A DNA stretch of 8,495 bases from Oscillospiraceae bacterium (GTDB taxonomy: Bacteria > Bacillota > Clostridia > Oscillospirales > UBA929). The DNA lies in contig WRLW01000055.1 in assembly GCA_009777435.1 (NCBI GenBank), positions 1 to 8,495 on the forward strand. The letters run 5' to 3'. Positions 1 through 5,001 of the stretch are shown piece by piece. Position numbers and translations under genes: made by a program. Below the pieces are notes generated by a model, which saw only the letters and a list, made by a program, of their open reading frames with translations, was not told where the DNA came from and made no database searches. Every line of letters starts with the position of its first letter. Position 1 is the first letter of the stretch.

Positions 1-1212
1 TATATCCTCCGGCGTGTCCGGCGGGTCGCCGCCGTCTGAGAAGCTGGCCTCGGCGGCGCGGGTGGGGCCTTCCATCGCGGTTTTCCAGGGGGTCGAGCCG
101 TAGACGGCGGCGCCGTTGGTTTTGAGCCATTTCCCGACCTCGCGGAGGATTACGGCGTCCTGTTCGGCAAGCGTGCCGTCGGCCTTGGGGCCGACGTTGA
201 GCAGCAAAGCGCCGTTTTTGCTTACAACGTCGATCAGGTTTTGTATGACGGCCGCCGGCGGCTTATAGTCATTTTGTTCGGTGTGGCACCAGCTATTGCG
301 CGCCGTGGAGGTGCAGGACTGCCACAGAAACGGCTTGGCGTCGGCGAAGCCGCCGCGCTCCATATCGGGTATCCCGCAGCCGAACGGCAGGGAGTCGTCT
401 TTATAGGCGACGGCGGGCGCAAATCCCCACTCGGCCGCGCGGTTGTAGTAATACGCGATGAAGCGCCGCAGTGAGGGCTTGAACGAGTGGTGCTTGACCC
501 ACCAGTCAAAATACAGCAGGCGCGGGCGGTAATTGTCAACCAGCTCAACACAGCGGGCAAGCCAGTCGTTTATGAACTCAGGCGACGGCGGCGGGCCGGC
601 GTAAATGTCGTGATGATGCGGCTCGGGCATTGACGGCCAGTACATATCATGACGCTCCGGCTCCTTTATGTCGCTGTCAAATTCCCGGCCGTGGCTTAAA
701 AACCACCAATGCTCGGCGCGGTGCGACGACGCGCAGCGCGTGACGCCACGTTTATCGCAGGCGCTGAGCAGTTCGCCCAGCACATCGCGCCCGGGGCCCA
801 TTTCACAGGTGTTCCAGCGCGACAGCCCGCTGCGGTACATCTGAAAGCCGTCGTGATGCTCAGCGACCGGCGCCACATACCTTGCGCCCGCCTCCGAAAA
901 GGCGTCCGCCCACGCCTCCGGCTCAAATTTCTCGGCCTTGAACAGCGGGATGAAGTCTTTGTACCCGAAGCGCTTGTGCGGGCCGTAGGTCTTGACATGA
1001 TGCTCAAACTCGCCGGTGTCCCGCATGTACATGTTGCGCGCGTACCACTCGTTGGCGTATGCGGCAACGCTGTAGAGGCCCCAGTGGACGAAAATGCCGA
1101 ATTTTCCGTCGCGCAGCCATCGCGGCGGCGTATACCCGGACAGCGAGCCCCAGTCGTCGGCATAAGGGCCGTTTGCTATCACGGCGTCAACTGTTTTGAG
1201 AATTGCGTCCAT
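1..1212 (-). CDS. Alpha-L-fucosidase, GH29 family (C-terminus cut by window edge)
   Basis: An unbroken reading frame of 404 codons runs from ATG at 1212 to the window edge with no stop. GH29 enzymes are retaining glycosidases that release terminal L-fucose. Visible family features are VHWGLYS near residue 42 (H43), EHHDGF with H119-H120, HRAEHWWF around residues 164-171, LLYFDWW with D236 as the likely catalytic nucleophile, and NVGPKADG at 339-346 near the end of the barrel. The C-terminal beta-domain lies mostly outside the window. No signal peptide is present (MDAILKTVDAVIANG start), so the enzyme is probably cytoplasmic and acts on imported oligosaccharides. The start is fixed by AAAGGAGG (complement of 1221-1228), 8 nt upstream. 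The gene lies directly downstream of, and co-oriented with, the small helix-turn-helix gene of the inserted segment. The family call is firm; substrate linkage cannot be read from the sequence. Confidence 0.93.
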   Translation of the reverse strand, partial: MDAILKTVDAVIANGPYADDWGSLSGYTPPRWLRDGKFGIFVHWGLYSVAAYANEWYARNMYMRDTGEFEHHVKTYGPHKRFGYKDFIPLFKAEKFEPEAWADAFSEAGARYVAPVAEHHDGFQMYRSGLSRWNTCEMGPGRDVLGELLSACDKRGVTRCASSHRAEHWWFLSHGREFDSDIKEPERHDMYWPSMPEPHHHDIYAGPPPSPEFINDWLARCVELVDNYRPRLLYFDWWVKHHSFKPSLRRFIAYYYNRAAEWGFAPAVAYKDDSLPFGCGIPDMERGGFADAKPFLWQSCTSTARNSWCHTEQNDYKPPAAVIQNLIDVVSKNGALLLNVGPKADGTLAEQDAVILREVGKWLKTNGAAVYGSTPWKTAMEGPTRAAEASFSDGGDPPDTPEDI

Positions 1213-1220
1213 ACGGTTTT

Positions 1221-1271
1221 CCTCCTTTGGTAACGGCGCGCCGAGGCCCGCCTTTACCTGTGTCTATTATA
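1221..1271 (-). promoter_or_regulatory. Fucosidase leader: Shine-Dalgarno and -10 box
   Basis: Reading the minus strand, a perfect TATAAT lies at 1271-1266 and AAAGGAGG at 1228-1221, before ATG 1212. At a 17-nt spacing the -35 position (1294-1289) reads ACTCGC, which is a poor match. The -10 lies inside the left copy of the 36-bp direct repeat. The promoter therefore looks half-broken, and transcription may depend partly on read-through from the HTH gene. Confidence 0.55.
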
Positions 1272-1280
1272 ACTCTAAAG
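1245..1280. repeat. 36-bp direct repeat, left copy
   Basis: Matches 2564-2599 over 36 positions with a single difference (T at 1276, C at 2595). Homology stops abruptly on both sides. The copy contains the minus-strand TATAAT at 1271-1266. GCCTTTA (1250-1256) and TAAAGGC (1276-1282) could also pair as a 7-bp stem, which the right copy cannot fully form. Confidence 0.9.
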
Positions 1281-1289
1281 GCCCCTACG

Positions 1290-1332
1290 CGAGTTAGCTT
1301 CGGCAAACAGCGCCGCGAAGCCGCGTAACTCG
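1290..1332. repeat. Imperfect hairpin at the left end of the inserted segment
   Basis: CGAGTTA (1290-1296) pairs with TAACTCG (1326-1332), and GCTTCG (1297-1302) pairs with CGAAGC (1316-1321). A 4-nt bulge (CGCG) lies on one side and the loop is 13 nt. The hairpin overlaps the 3' end of the HTH gene, including its stop codon. No T-run follows on the minus strand, so it is a weak candidate for an intrinsic terminator. It may be an end structure recognised by a recombinase, or an mRNA 3' stabiliser. Confidence 0.5.
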
Positions 1333-1506
1333 TTCACGCGTGGAGCGCAAGTCTTGAGGCTTGTCTGCGTGTTCGAGCGGAATAAACCAGTGGCCGCCGA
1401 CCTTGACAGCGCCCATCACGCGTCCCTGCGACAGCAAGTGCCGCACGGCCCGAGGCGTAACGCCCCAGTCAAAGGCGGCTTCTTTGGTTGTGAAATAATC
1501 CAGCAT
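1294..1506 (-). CDS. Small helix-turn-helix (excisionase/HTH_17-like) DNA-binding protein
   Basis: A 70-residue protein. Residues 4-53 (YFTTKEAAFDWGVTPRAVRH, then a short wing and VGGHWFIPLEHADKP) match the MerR/excisionase-type winged-helix pattern: T-x-K-E-A-A, a recognition helix after GVTPRAV, an aromatic G-x-x-W-x-I-P strand, and a terminal A-x-K-P. Small proteins of this type are common in Clostridia, both in mobile elements and as solo genes. The start is supported by AGGAGG (complement of 1516-1521) 9 nt before ATG 1506. The basic tail of about 20 residues is encoded largely within the hairpin at 1290-1332. Within the inserted segment it could be a directionality factor for excision or an auto-repressor. 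No integrase is present to confirm either role. Confidence 0.8.
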   Translation of the reverse strand: MLDYFTTKEAAFDWGVTPRAVRHLLSQGRVMGAVKVGGHWFIPLEHADKPQDLRSTRERVTRLRGAVCRS

Positions 1507-1666
1507 GTGGCTAAACCTCCTGTGCGAGCGGCGTTGTTGGCCGCAAAGGGAAGCTTACCCCTCGCTCCAACAGGGCAACCGCCCCCTGTCTCGGCCGCTA
1601 AACTCGCTTCGCTCAGACAAGCGCGGCCTCGGCCGGCGGCGGCCGCCCTGTCTCCGCTTGCCGTGT

Positions 1667-1846
1667 GGCAGCCTGTCTCCGAATGGCAGCCTGTCTCCGA
1701 ATGGCAGCCTGTCTCCGAATGGCAGCCTGTCTCCGAATGGCAGCCTGTCTCCGAATGGCAGCTTGTCTCCGAATGGCAGCTTGTCTCCGAATGGCAGCTT
1801 GTCTCCGAATGGCAGCTTGTCTCCGAATGGCAGCTTGTCTCAAAAC
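1667..1846. repeat. Tandem array, about ten copies of an 18-bp unit
   Basis: The unit GGCAGCCTGTCTCCGAAT repeats head to tail without spacers. Units 1-5 (1667-1756) have CCT at unit positions 7-9 and units 6-10 (1757-1846) have CTT at the same place. The last unit is degenerate, ending CTCAAAAC. The two-block pattern suggests growth by slippage after a single C-to-T change. There are no spacers, so it is not CRISPR. Its unit size is in the range of plasmid or phage iterons, but no initiator gene is present. Copy number is likely to vary between strains. Confidence 0.95.
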
Positions 1847-1853
1847 TGAGACA
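1836..1853. repeat. Hairpin closing the tandem array
   Basis: TGTCTCA (1836-1842) and TGAGACA (1847-1853) form a perfect 7-bp inverted repeat around AAAC. The left arm is the end of the last 18-bp unit, so the array terminates exactly in this palindrome. Confidence 0.6.
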
Positions 1854-1889
1854 GCCGCTCTCCGCTCTTTTCAGTGTACCGCCTCAAGC

Positions 1890-1943
1890 CGCCGCAGTCA
1901 AGGGTTTCACAAGCGCCGCTTCGCGCCGCCCTTGACTGCGGCG
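1890..1943. repeat. 15-bp perfect inverted repeat with 24-nt loop
   Basis: Arms CGCCGCAGTCAAGGG-type: 1890-1904 pairs without mismatch with 1929-1943 (core AGTCAAGGG / CCCTTGACT). The loop itself contains AAGCG-C-CGCTT (1911-1921), which gives a nested hairpin. No T-run follows on either strand, so an intrinsic terminator is unlikely. It sits between the tandem array and the HNH gene and could be a protein binding site, a cruciform or an RNA structure in the HNH leader. Confidence 0.8.
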
Positions 1944-1998
1944 TCTTTCGCCGGTGGCTTCCACATGCGCGGAGAAAGCGCAGAAAGGAAGCGAGAAC

Positions 1999-2310
1999 AT
2001 GAAGCGAAAGAGCAAGGGCCAGAACAGGCTGAGAGACCTCGTATTTGAACGGGACAGTTACACATGCGTACTGTGCAGAAAGGCGGCCACAGACCTACAC
2101 CACGTCATACCACGCAGACACGGCGGCCAAGACTTGCCGCAGAACCTTGTAAGCCTGTGCCGTATGCACCACGACCTTGTACACGGCGTACGGTGGATGG
2201 AACTGCCTGAGGACGCGCACACGAAAGAGGAAGCGGAACAAACGTTGTTCGAGTACGTTATGGACTGCCACGCGCACCTGTGGGAGAAGCCGTACTTCTG
2301 GGAAGTCTAA
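1999..2310 (+). CDS. HNH endonuclease (small, stand-alone)
   Basis: A 103-residue protein with a complete HNH/beta-beta-alpha-metal core: zinc-type C23-x2-C26, the H34-H35 pair (catalytic general base and metal ligand region), N49, then C54-x2-H57-H58. Order and spacing follow the compact HNH nucleases found in phages and mobile elements. The start at 1999 is preferred over the in-frame ATG at 1954 because AAAGGA (1984-1989) sits 9 nt upstream, while nothing comparable precedes 1954. The N-terminus is basic (MKRKSKGQNRLRD), consistent with DNA binding. The enzyme would nick or cut DNA. In phages such genes often sit beside terminase genes, but none is seen here. Codon use (ACA, AGA) looks less GC-biased than the neighbouring chromosomal genes, consistent with acquisition. 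Its target site is unknown. Confidence 0.9.
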   Translation: MKRKSKGQNRLRDLVFERDSYTCVLCRKAATDLHHVIPRRHGGQDLPQNLVSLCRMHHDLVHGVRWMELPEDAHTKEEAEQTLFEYVMDCHAHLWEKPYFWEV

Positions 2311-2563
2311 CGACTTCCCTCTGCTTGACGCCGTTACTCAGCTTATGGCGTGTACGCTGTGTATAACTTGTGGAGAAGTCTTGAGGCGTCTCACCGCTGA
2401 GGCGTGTTAAAAGGAACCCACCCAGAGTGGCGTGTCGCGCCGGCCCTGCGTGCCGCCGCTCGCGCCCCTCTACCCTCGCGATGAACAAGCCGCGCCGGGC
2501 GCGTCCTGCGCCCTTTGCGGTTCGCCTGTCGGCCTTGTTCCGCTCCCAAGGACGCGGGGAGAC
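2311..2563. other. Gene-free right part of the inserted segment
   Basis: No credible gene is present. It contains a pair of DnaA-box-like sequences (2358-2378), a 12-bp sequence AAGTCTTGAGGC (2376-2387) also found inside the HTH gene (1349-1360), a short GC palindrome CGCGCC-G-GGCGCG (2491-2503), and a GC-rich tail leading into the right direct repeat. Confidence 0.6.
2358..2378 (-). promoter_or_regulatory. Two adjacent DnaA-box-like sites
   Basis: On the minus strand, 2366-2358 reads TTATACACA, which fits the TTATNCACA DnaA-box consensus. The adjacent 2378-2370 reads TTCTCCACA, one mismatch from TTATCCACA, in the same orientation 3 nt away. On the plus strand the 20-mer TGTGTATAACTTGTGGAGAA differs at two positions from a doublet typical of bacterial oriC regions. 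Functional binding is not shown. Confidence 0.4.
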
Positions 2564-2599
2564 GGCCCGCCTTTACCTGTGTCTATTATAACTCCAAAG
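2564..2599. repeat. 36-bp direct repeat, right copy
   Basis: Partner of 1245-1280, with one mismatch. It also carries a minus-strand TATAAT (2590-2585), here with a plausible -35 upstream, so this copy looks like the intact, ancestral promoter side. Confidence 0.9.
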
Positions 2600-2613
2600 C
2601 CGGGTATAAGCAA
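2585..2613 (-). promoter_or_regulatory. Minus-strand promoter spanning the right repeat boundary
   Basis: TTGCTT (2613-2608), a 17-nt spacer and TATAAT (2590-2585), with an A/T-rich tract just upstream (2611-2624). The -35 lies outside and the -10 inside the repeated sequence. It now points into the inserted segment, antisense to the HNH gene. Before insertion it would have been correctly placed to drive the fucosidase gene. Confidence 0.5.
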
Positions 2614-2810
2614 AAAAATATTTTAGGGCAGGCGCTTATAAACAGGTGTCGGAAAACCTCGAAAGACGGCGTATTTATAGTTTACCCGCGTTTGACCCGG
2701 AGCCGAGTCCCTCACGTCGGTAACAGCGGGCGTTCGCCCAAAATATAATAACACACAAGCACTTTTGCGCATGTTTTTCTAACCGGTTTGGATGCGCGAC
2801 TATAATATTT
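2600..2810. other. AT-richer intergenic region upstream of the collagen-like gene
   Basis: No gene is seen. There is a 7-bp inverted repeat TATAAGC (2605-2611) / GCTTATA (2634-2640), a small perfect hairpin GGGCG-TT-CGCCC (2728-2739), and two TATAAT boxes on the plus strand (2744-2749 and 2801-2806), neither with a good -35. The second ends only 16 nt before the start codon of the collagen-like gene, so a transcript from it would lack most of the ribosome binding site. The first is the better candidate for a vegetative promoter. A sporulation sigma factor promoter cannot be excluded. Confidence 0.45.
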
Positions 2811-2819
2811 GAGGTGATC
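2811..2819 (+). promoter_or_regulatory. Ribosome binding site that selects a TTG start
   Basis: GAGGTGATC matches the anti-Shine-Dalgarno complement over nine bases. The in-frame GTG at 2814 lies inside it and cannot be the start. TTG at 2823 is correctly spaced, 8 nt after GAGG. Confidence 0.75.
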
Positions 2820-2822
2820 AGC

Positions 2823-3965
2823 TTGAGCAAAGACTATCTGAGCTACGGAGAAATCATCAAGGAGATCGAAAGAAACGGCGGCCCCGCCGCTCCGTGCCAT
2901 TCAAGTCAATGTACATGTTACTGCGTAGGCCCCAAAGGAGAGCGCGGCCCGAGGGGCGAGCGCGGCGAAATGGGGCCGAGGGGCGAACGCGGGGAACGCG
3001 GCCCGCAGGGTGAGCGCGGCGAAGAGGGCATTAGAGGCGAACGCGGCGAGCAAGGCCCGCAGAGTGAACGCGGGCTGCCGGGTGAACGCGGCGAGCGCGG
3101 CCCGCAAGGCGAACGTGGAGAACGCGGCGAGCGCGGCCCGCAGGGCGAGCGCGGAGAGCAGGGGCTTGAAGGCGAACGCGGCGAACGTGGAGAACGCGGC
3201 GAGCGCGGCCCGCAGGGTGAGCGCGGCGAAGAAGGCCCCAGAGGCGAACGCGGCGGGCAGGGCACGGAAGGCGAGCGCGGAGAGCGCGGCCCGCAGGGTG
3301 AACGCGGTGAACGCGGCGAGCAAGGCCCGGAGGGCAGGCCGGGAGAACGCGGTCTGATCGGCGAGCGCGGAGAGCAAGGGCCTGAGGGAGAGCGCGGAGA
3401 ACGCGGTGAGCGTGGCGAGCGCGGAGAACGGGGCGAACGCGGCGAGCGCGGCACTCAAGGGGAACGCGGCGAACGCGGGCCGCAGGGAGAGCGCGGTGAG
3501 CGCGGCGAACAAGGGCCTGAGGGCGCGGCGGCCTTTGGGGACTACGCTTATGTCTACAACACTTCAACCAGAACCATCCGAGTGGACGGCGAAATAGCGT
3601 TCGACCACAACGGGCCTATAACGGGAGCCATCGCGCATAAACCGGACACGGCTGAAATTCTCCTTCGCGAGGGCGGCGTCTACAGCGCGTGGTTCCAGAT
3701 ACACGCGTTTGAGCCTAATCAAATCTCTCTGTTTTTGAACGGCTCGCCCATAAAGTCAACATATGGCATTGATAACTGCAAGTCCTTAAACGCGGGCATG
3801 GTAATATTTGAGGCCAAGGCGGGCGACGTGCTGACCCTGCGCAATTACAGGAGCTATTCCCAGATAAACCTTCAGGAAATGGAGGGCGGCAGGCAGCAAA
3901 GCGTCAACGCTTCGGTGATAGTCCAGCGGATAAACAAAGCGTGCCGTCATAACCGGGGAGAATAA
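2823..3965 (+). CDS. Collagen-like protein with BclA-type C-terminal domain
   Basis: A 380-residue protein starting at TTG. Residues 1-35 form a leader without signal peptide, with a Cys cluster (C25, C30, C32, C34) just before the collagen part. Residues 36-236 are 67 consecutive triplets, 35 of them exactly Gly-Glu-Arg. The one break in the Gly pattern is S81 (triplet 16, Ser-Glu-Arg, codon AGT). Only about 14 triplets have Pro at X and two at Y, so stability would rest on Glu-Arg salt bridges. Residues 237-380 resemble the jelly-roll (C1q/TNF-like) domain of BclA-type exosporium proteins: YVYNTSTRTI, GEIAFDHNGPITGAI, GGVYSAWFQI, SLFLNG, GMVIFEAKAGDVLTLRN, NASVIVQRI. It probably forms a trimer nucleated by the C-terminal domain and disulfide-linked at the N-terminus, on the spore or cell surface. 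The surface location is inferred from related families, not seen. Confidence 0.9.
   Translation: MSKDYLSYGEIIKEIERNGGPAAPCHSSQCTCYCVGPKGERGPRGERGEMGPRGERGERGPQGERGEEGIRGERGEQGPQSERGLPGERGERGPQGERGERGERGPQGERGEQGLEGERGERGERGERGPQGERGEEGPRGERGGQGTEGERGERGPQGERGERGEQGPEGRPGERGLIGERGEQGPEGERGERGERGERGERGERGERGTQGERGERGPQGERGERGEQGPEGAAAFGDYAYVYNTSTRTIRVDGEIAFDHNGPITGAIAHKPDTAEILLREGGVYSAWFQIHAFEPNQISLFLNGSPIKSTYGIDNCKSLNAGMVIFEAKAGDVLTLRNYRSYSQINLQEMEGGRQQSVNASVIVQRINKACRHNRGE
2928..3530 (+). repeat. Degenerate 9-bp repeat encoding Gly-X-Y triplets
   Basis: 67 contiguous 9-bp units, mostly of the form GGN-GAR-CGN. Synonymous codons vary from unit to unit (GGC/GGT/GGA with GAA/GAG), which limits exact repetition. 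The repeat structure keeps several antisense frames open, giving misleading long open frames on the minus strand. Confidence 0.95.
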
Positions 3966-3980
3966 CGCTCCCTGAAACAA

Positions 3981-4014
3981 ACGGGCGCCGGGGACAAGGC
4001 CGGCGTCCGTTTTT
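3981..4014 (+). terminator. Intrinsic terminator of the collagen-like gene
   Basis: ACGGGCGCCGG (3981-3991) pairs with CCGGCGTCCGT (4000-4010), an 11-bp stem with one G-U pair and an 8-nt loop, followed by TTTTT (4010-4014). It begins 15 nt after the stop codon. Confidence 0.92.
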
Positions 4015-4043
4015 GTCATGCCGCATCCCGTTTTCCAATTTTG

Positions 4044-4073
4044 TTTACAAGCCGCCGCCCCATGTGTTATAAT
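4044..4073 (+). promoter_or_regulatory. Extended -10 promoter of the degV-queT-DUF4364 unit
   Basis: TTTACA (4044-4049), an 18-nt spacer and TATAAT (4068-4073), preceded by TG one base upstream (4065-4066), giving an extended -10. Transcription would begin near 4080, leaving a leader of about 37 nt with GGAAGG (4101-4106) before ATG 4117. Confidence 0.85.
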
Positions 4074-4116
4074 GCCCAAAACGGGGGTACGCAAGTTTGG
4101 GGAAGGATGACGTTAA

Positions 4117-4989
4117 ATGGGCAAAGTCGCGGTTATTACGGACAGCAACAGCGGCATAACGCAGGAGGAGGCGAAGCGGCTCGGGCTGAGCGTGCTGCCT
4201 ATGCCGTTTATGGTTGACGGCGTTTGGTATATGGAGGGCATAGACCTTACCGCGGATATGTTTTTCCAGAAGCTTATCGAGGGCGCCGATATTTCCACGT
4301 CGAAGCCGTCAATCGGTATGCTTACCGAGCTTTGGGACGAGGTGCTTGAGACGCATGACGAGATTGTGTATATACCTATGTCCAGCAGTCTCAGCTCGTC
4401 TTACGAGTCGGCAGTCATGATAGCCGAGGAATATGACGGCAAGGTGCAGGTGGTCAACAACCAGCGCATTTCGGTCACGCAGCGGCAGTCGGCCATAGAC
4501 GCGCTCGAAATGGCCGGCGCGGGGAAGAGCGCCGCGCAGATCAGGCAATATCTGGAGGATGTCAAGTTTGACTCAAGCATATATATAATGCTCGACACGC
4601 TCAAATACATAAAAAAAGGCGGGCGCATAACGCCGGCCGGCGCGGCCATAGGCTCGCTGCTCAACATAAAGGCGGTTTTGCAGATACAGGGCGACAAGCT
4701 GGACAAATACGCAGTCGCGTTCTCGTCCAAGCAGGCCCGCGGCATAATGACGGACGCCATACGCAAGGATTTCACGGCCCGCTTCGCGGATTTCGCCGGC
4801 CCCGGCCGCATGTGGCTGCAGGTGGCCTATACATATGACCTCGAGGCCGCCGAGAGCTTCAAGGCCGAGCTGGGCGCGGCGTTCCCGGATTACGATATAT
4901 ACCTTGCCCCGCTGGCGCTGAGCGTTTCATGCCATATCGGCCCGAACTCGCTCGCCGTCGCGTGCTGCAAAAAAATTGACTGCATATAA
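4117..4989 (+). CDS. DegV family fatty-acid-binding protein
   Basis: 290 residues, the usual DegV length. Family landmarks appear in order: VAVITDSNSGIT (4-15), STSKPSIGMLTELWDEV (60-76, the T-S-x-P-S motif), IPMSSSLSSSYESA (86-99, the S-S-x-S-x-x-Y lipid-head-group loop), VVNNQRISVTQRQS (112-125), LDTLKYIKKGGRI (159-171) and HIGPNSLAV (273-281, where Asn replaces the more usual Gly). DegV proteins bind a long-chain fatty acid between two domains; in some Firmicutes FakB relatives present it to a fatty-acid kinase, but no kinase gene is nearby. The protein is cytoplasmic. ATG 4117 has GGAAGG 10 nt upstream. It is first in a three-gene unit, with a 12-nt gap to the transporter gene. Confidence 0.93.
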   Translation: MGKVAVITDSNSGITQEEAKRLGLSVLPMPFMVDGVWYMEGIDLTADMFFQKLIEGADISTSKPSIGMLTELWDEVLETHDEIVYIPMSSSLSSSYESAVMIAEEYDGKVQVVNNQRISVTQRQSAIDALEMAGAGKSAAQIRQYLEDVKFDSSIYIMLDTLKYIKKGGRITPAGAAIGSLLNIKAVLQIQGDKLDKYAVAFSSKQARGIMTDAIRKDFTARFADFAGPGRMWLQVAYTYDLEAAESFKAELGAAFPDYDIYLAPLALSVSCHIGPNSLAVACCKKIDCI

Positions 4990-5001
4990 AGAGGACTGAT
5001 T

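Larger units (their letters stand above)
1507..1998. other. Gene-free interval between the divergent HTH and HNH genes
   Basis: No credible gene lies here, although several frames are open because the 18-bp repeat unit is a multiple of three and lacks stops. The interval holds, in order, the HTH gene's ribosome binding site, a very GC-rich stretch with local inverted segments (CTTGTCT/AGACAAG type), the tandem array at 1667-1846, a hairpin at its end, and a 15-bp perfect inverted repeat at 1890-1943. No clear -35/-10 pair was found for either divergent gene. Confidence 0.7.
1245..2599. mobile_element. Putative small non-autonomous inserted element flanked by 36-bp direct repeats
   Basis: The segment is delimited by a 36-bp near-perfect direct repeat at each end, 1319 bp apart. 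Its content differs from the metabolic genes on both sides: an excisionase-like HTH gene, an 18-bp tandem repeat array, a long perfect inverted repeat, an HNH endonuclease gene and DnaA-box-like sites. No transposase, integrase or relicase is encoded and no convincing terminal inverted repeats are seen, so movement would need enzymes supplied in trans. The repeats could be att-site cores (attL/attR-like) or a long target duplication. Insertion rather than ordinary intergenic DNA is inferred from the repeat and from the apparent splitting of the fucosidase promoter. Confidence 0.5.

Noticed and set aside
709..1233. Plus-strand open frame across the fucosidase gene
   Set aside because: The minus strand encodes clear GH29 motifs through this whole stretch, and the plus frame has no recognisable domain or ribosome binding site.
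1667..1846. CRISPR array
   Set aside because: The units are contiguous and identical, without unique spacers, and no cas genes are present.
1954..1998. In-frame ATG at 1954 as the HNH gene start
   Set aside because: No ribosome binding site precedes it, it would add non-family sequence, and ATG 1999 has a good one.
1505..2048. Open frames on both strands through the tandem array (NGSLSP, WQPVSE and IRRQAA repeats)
   Set aside because: An 18-bp unit without stops keeps frames open by arithmetic. No start signals or non-repeat conserved domains support translation.
1667..2378. A functional plasmid-type replication origin
   Set aside because: Iteron-like repeats and DnaA-like boxes are present, but there is no replication initiator gene and no AT-rich unwinding region between them. 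Kept only as a weak finding.
1349..2387. 12-bp direct repeat AAGTCTTGAGGC (1349-1360 and 2376-2387)
   Set aside because: Short enough to be coincidence in this segment, and one copy lies within the HTH coding sequence.
1281..2563. Insertion sequence or classic transposon
   Set aside because: No transposase is encoded. The inner ends share only a weak CCCC/CGCG resemblance, not true terminal inverted repeats.
2901..3567. Long open frames on the minus strand across the collagen repeat (Pro-Arg-Ser and Ala/Leu-rich products)
   Set aside because: They are by-products of the 9-bp repeat on the other strand, have no ribosome binding sites and encode low-complexity sequence.
4990..5001. preQ1 riboswitch ahead of the QueT-like gene
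   Set aside because: The gap is only 12 nt, and the degV leader shows no recognisable preQ1 motif.
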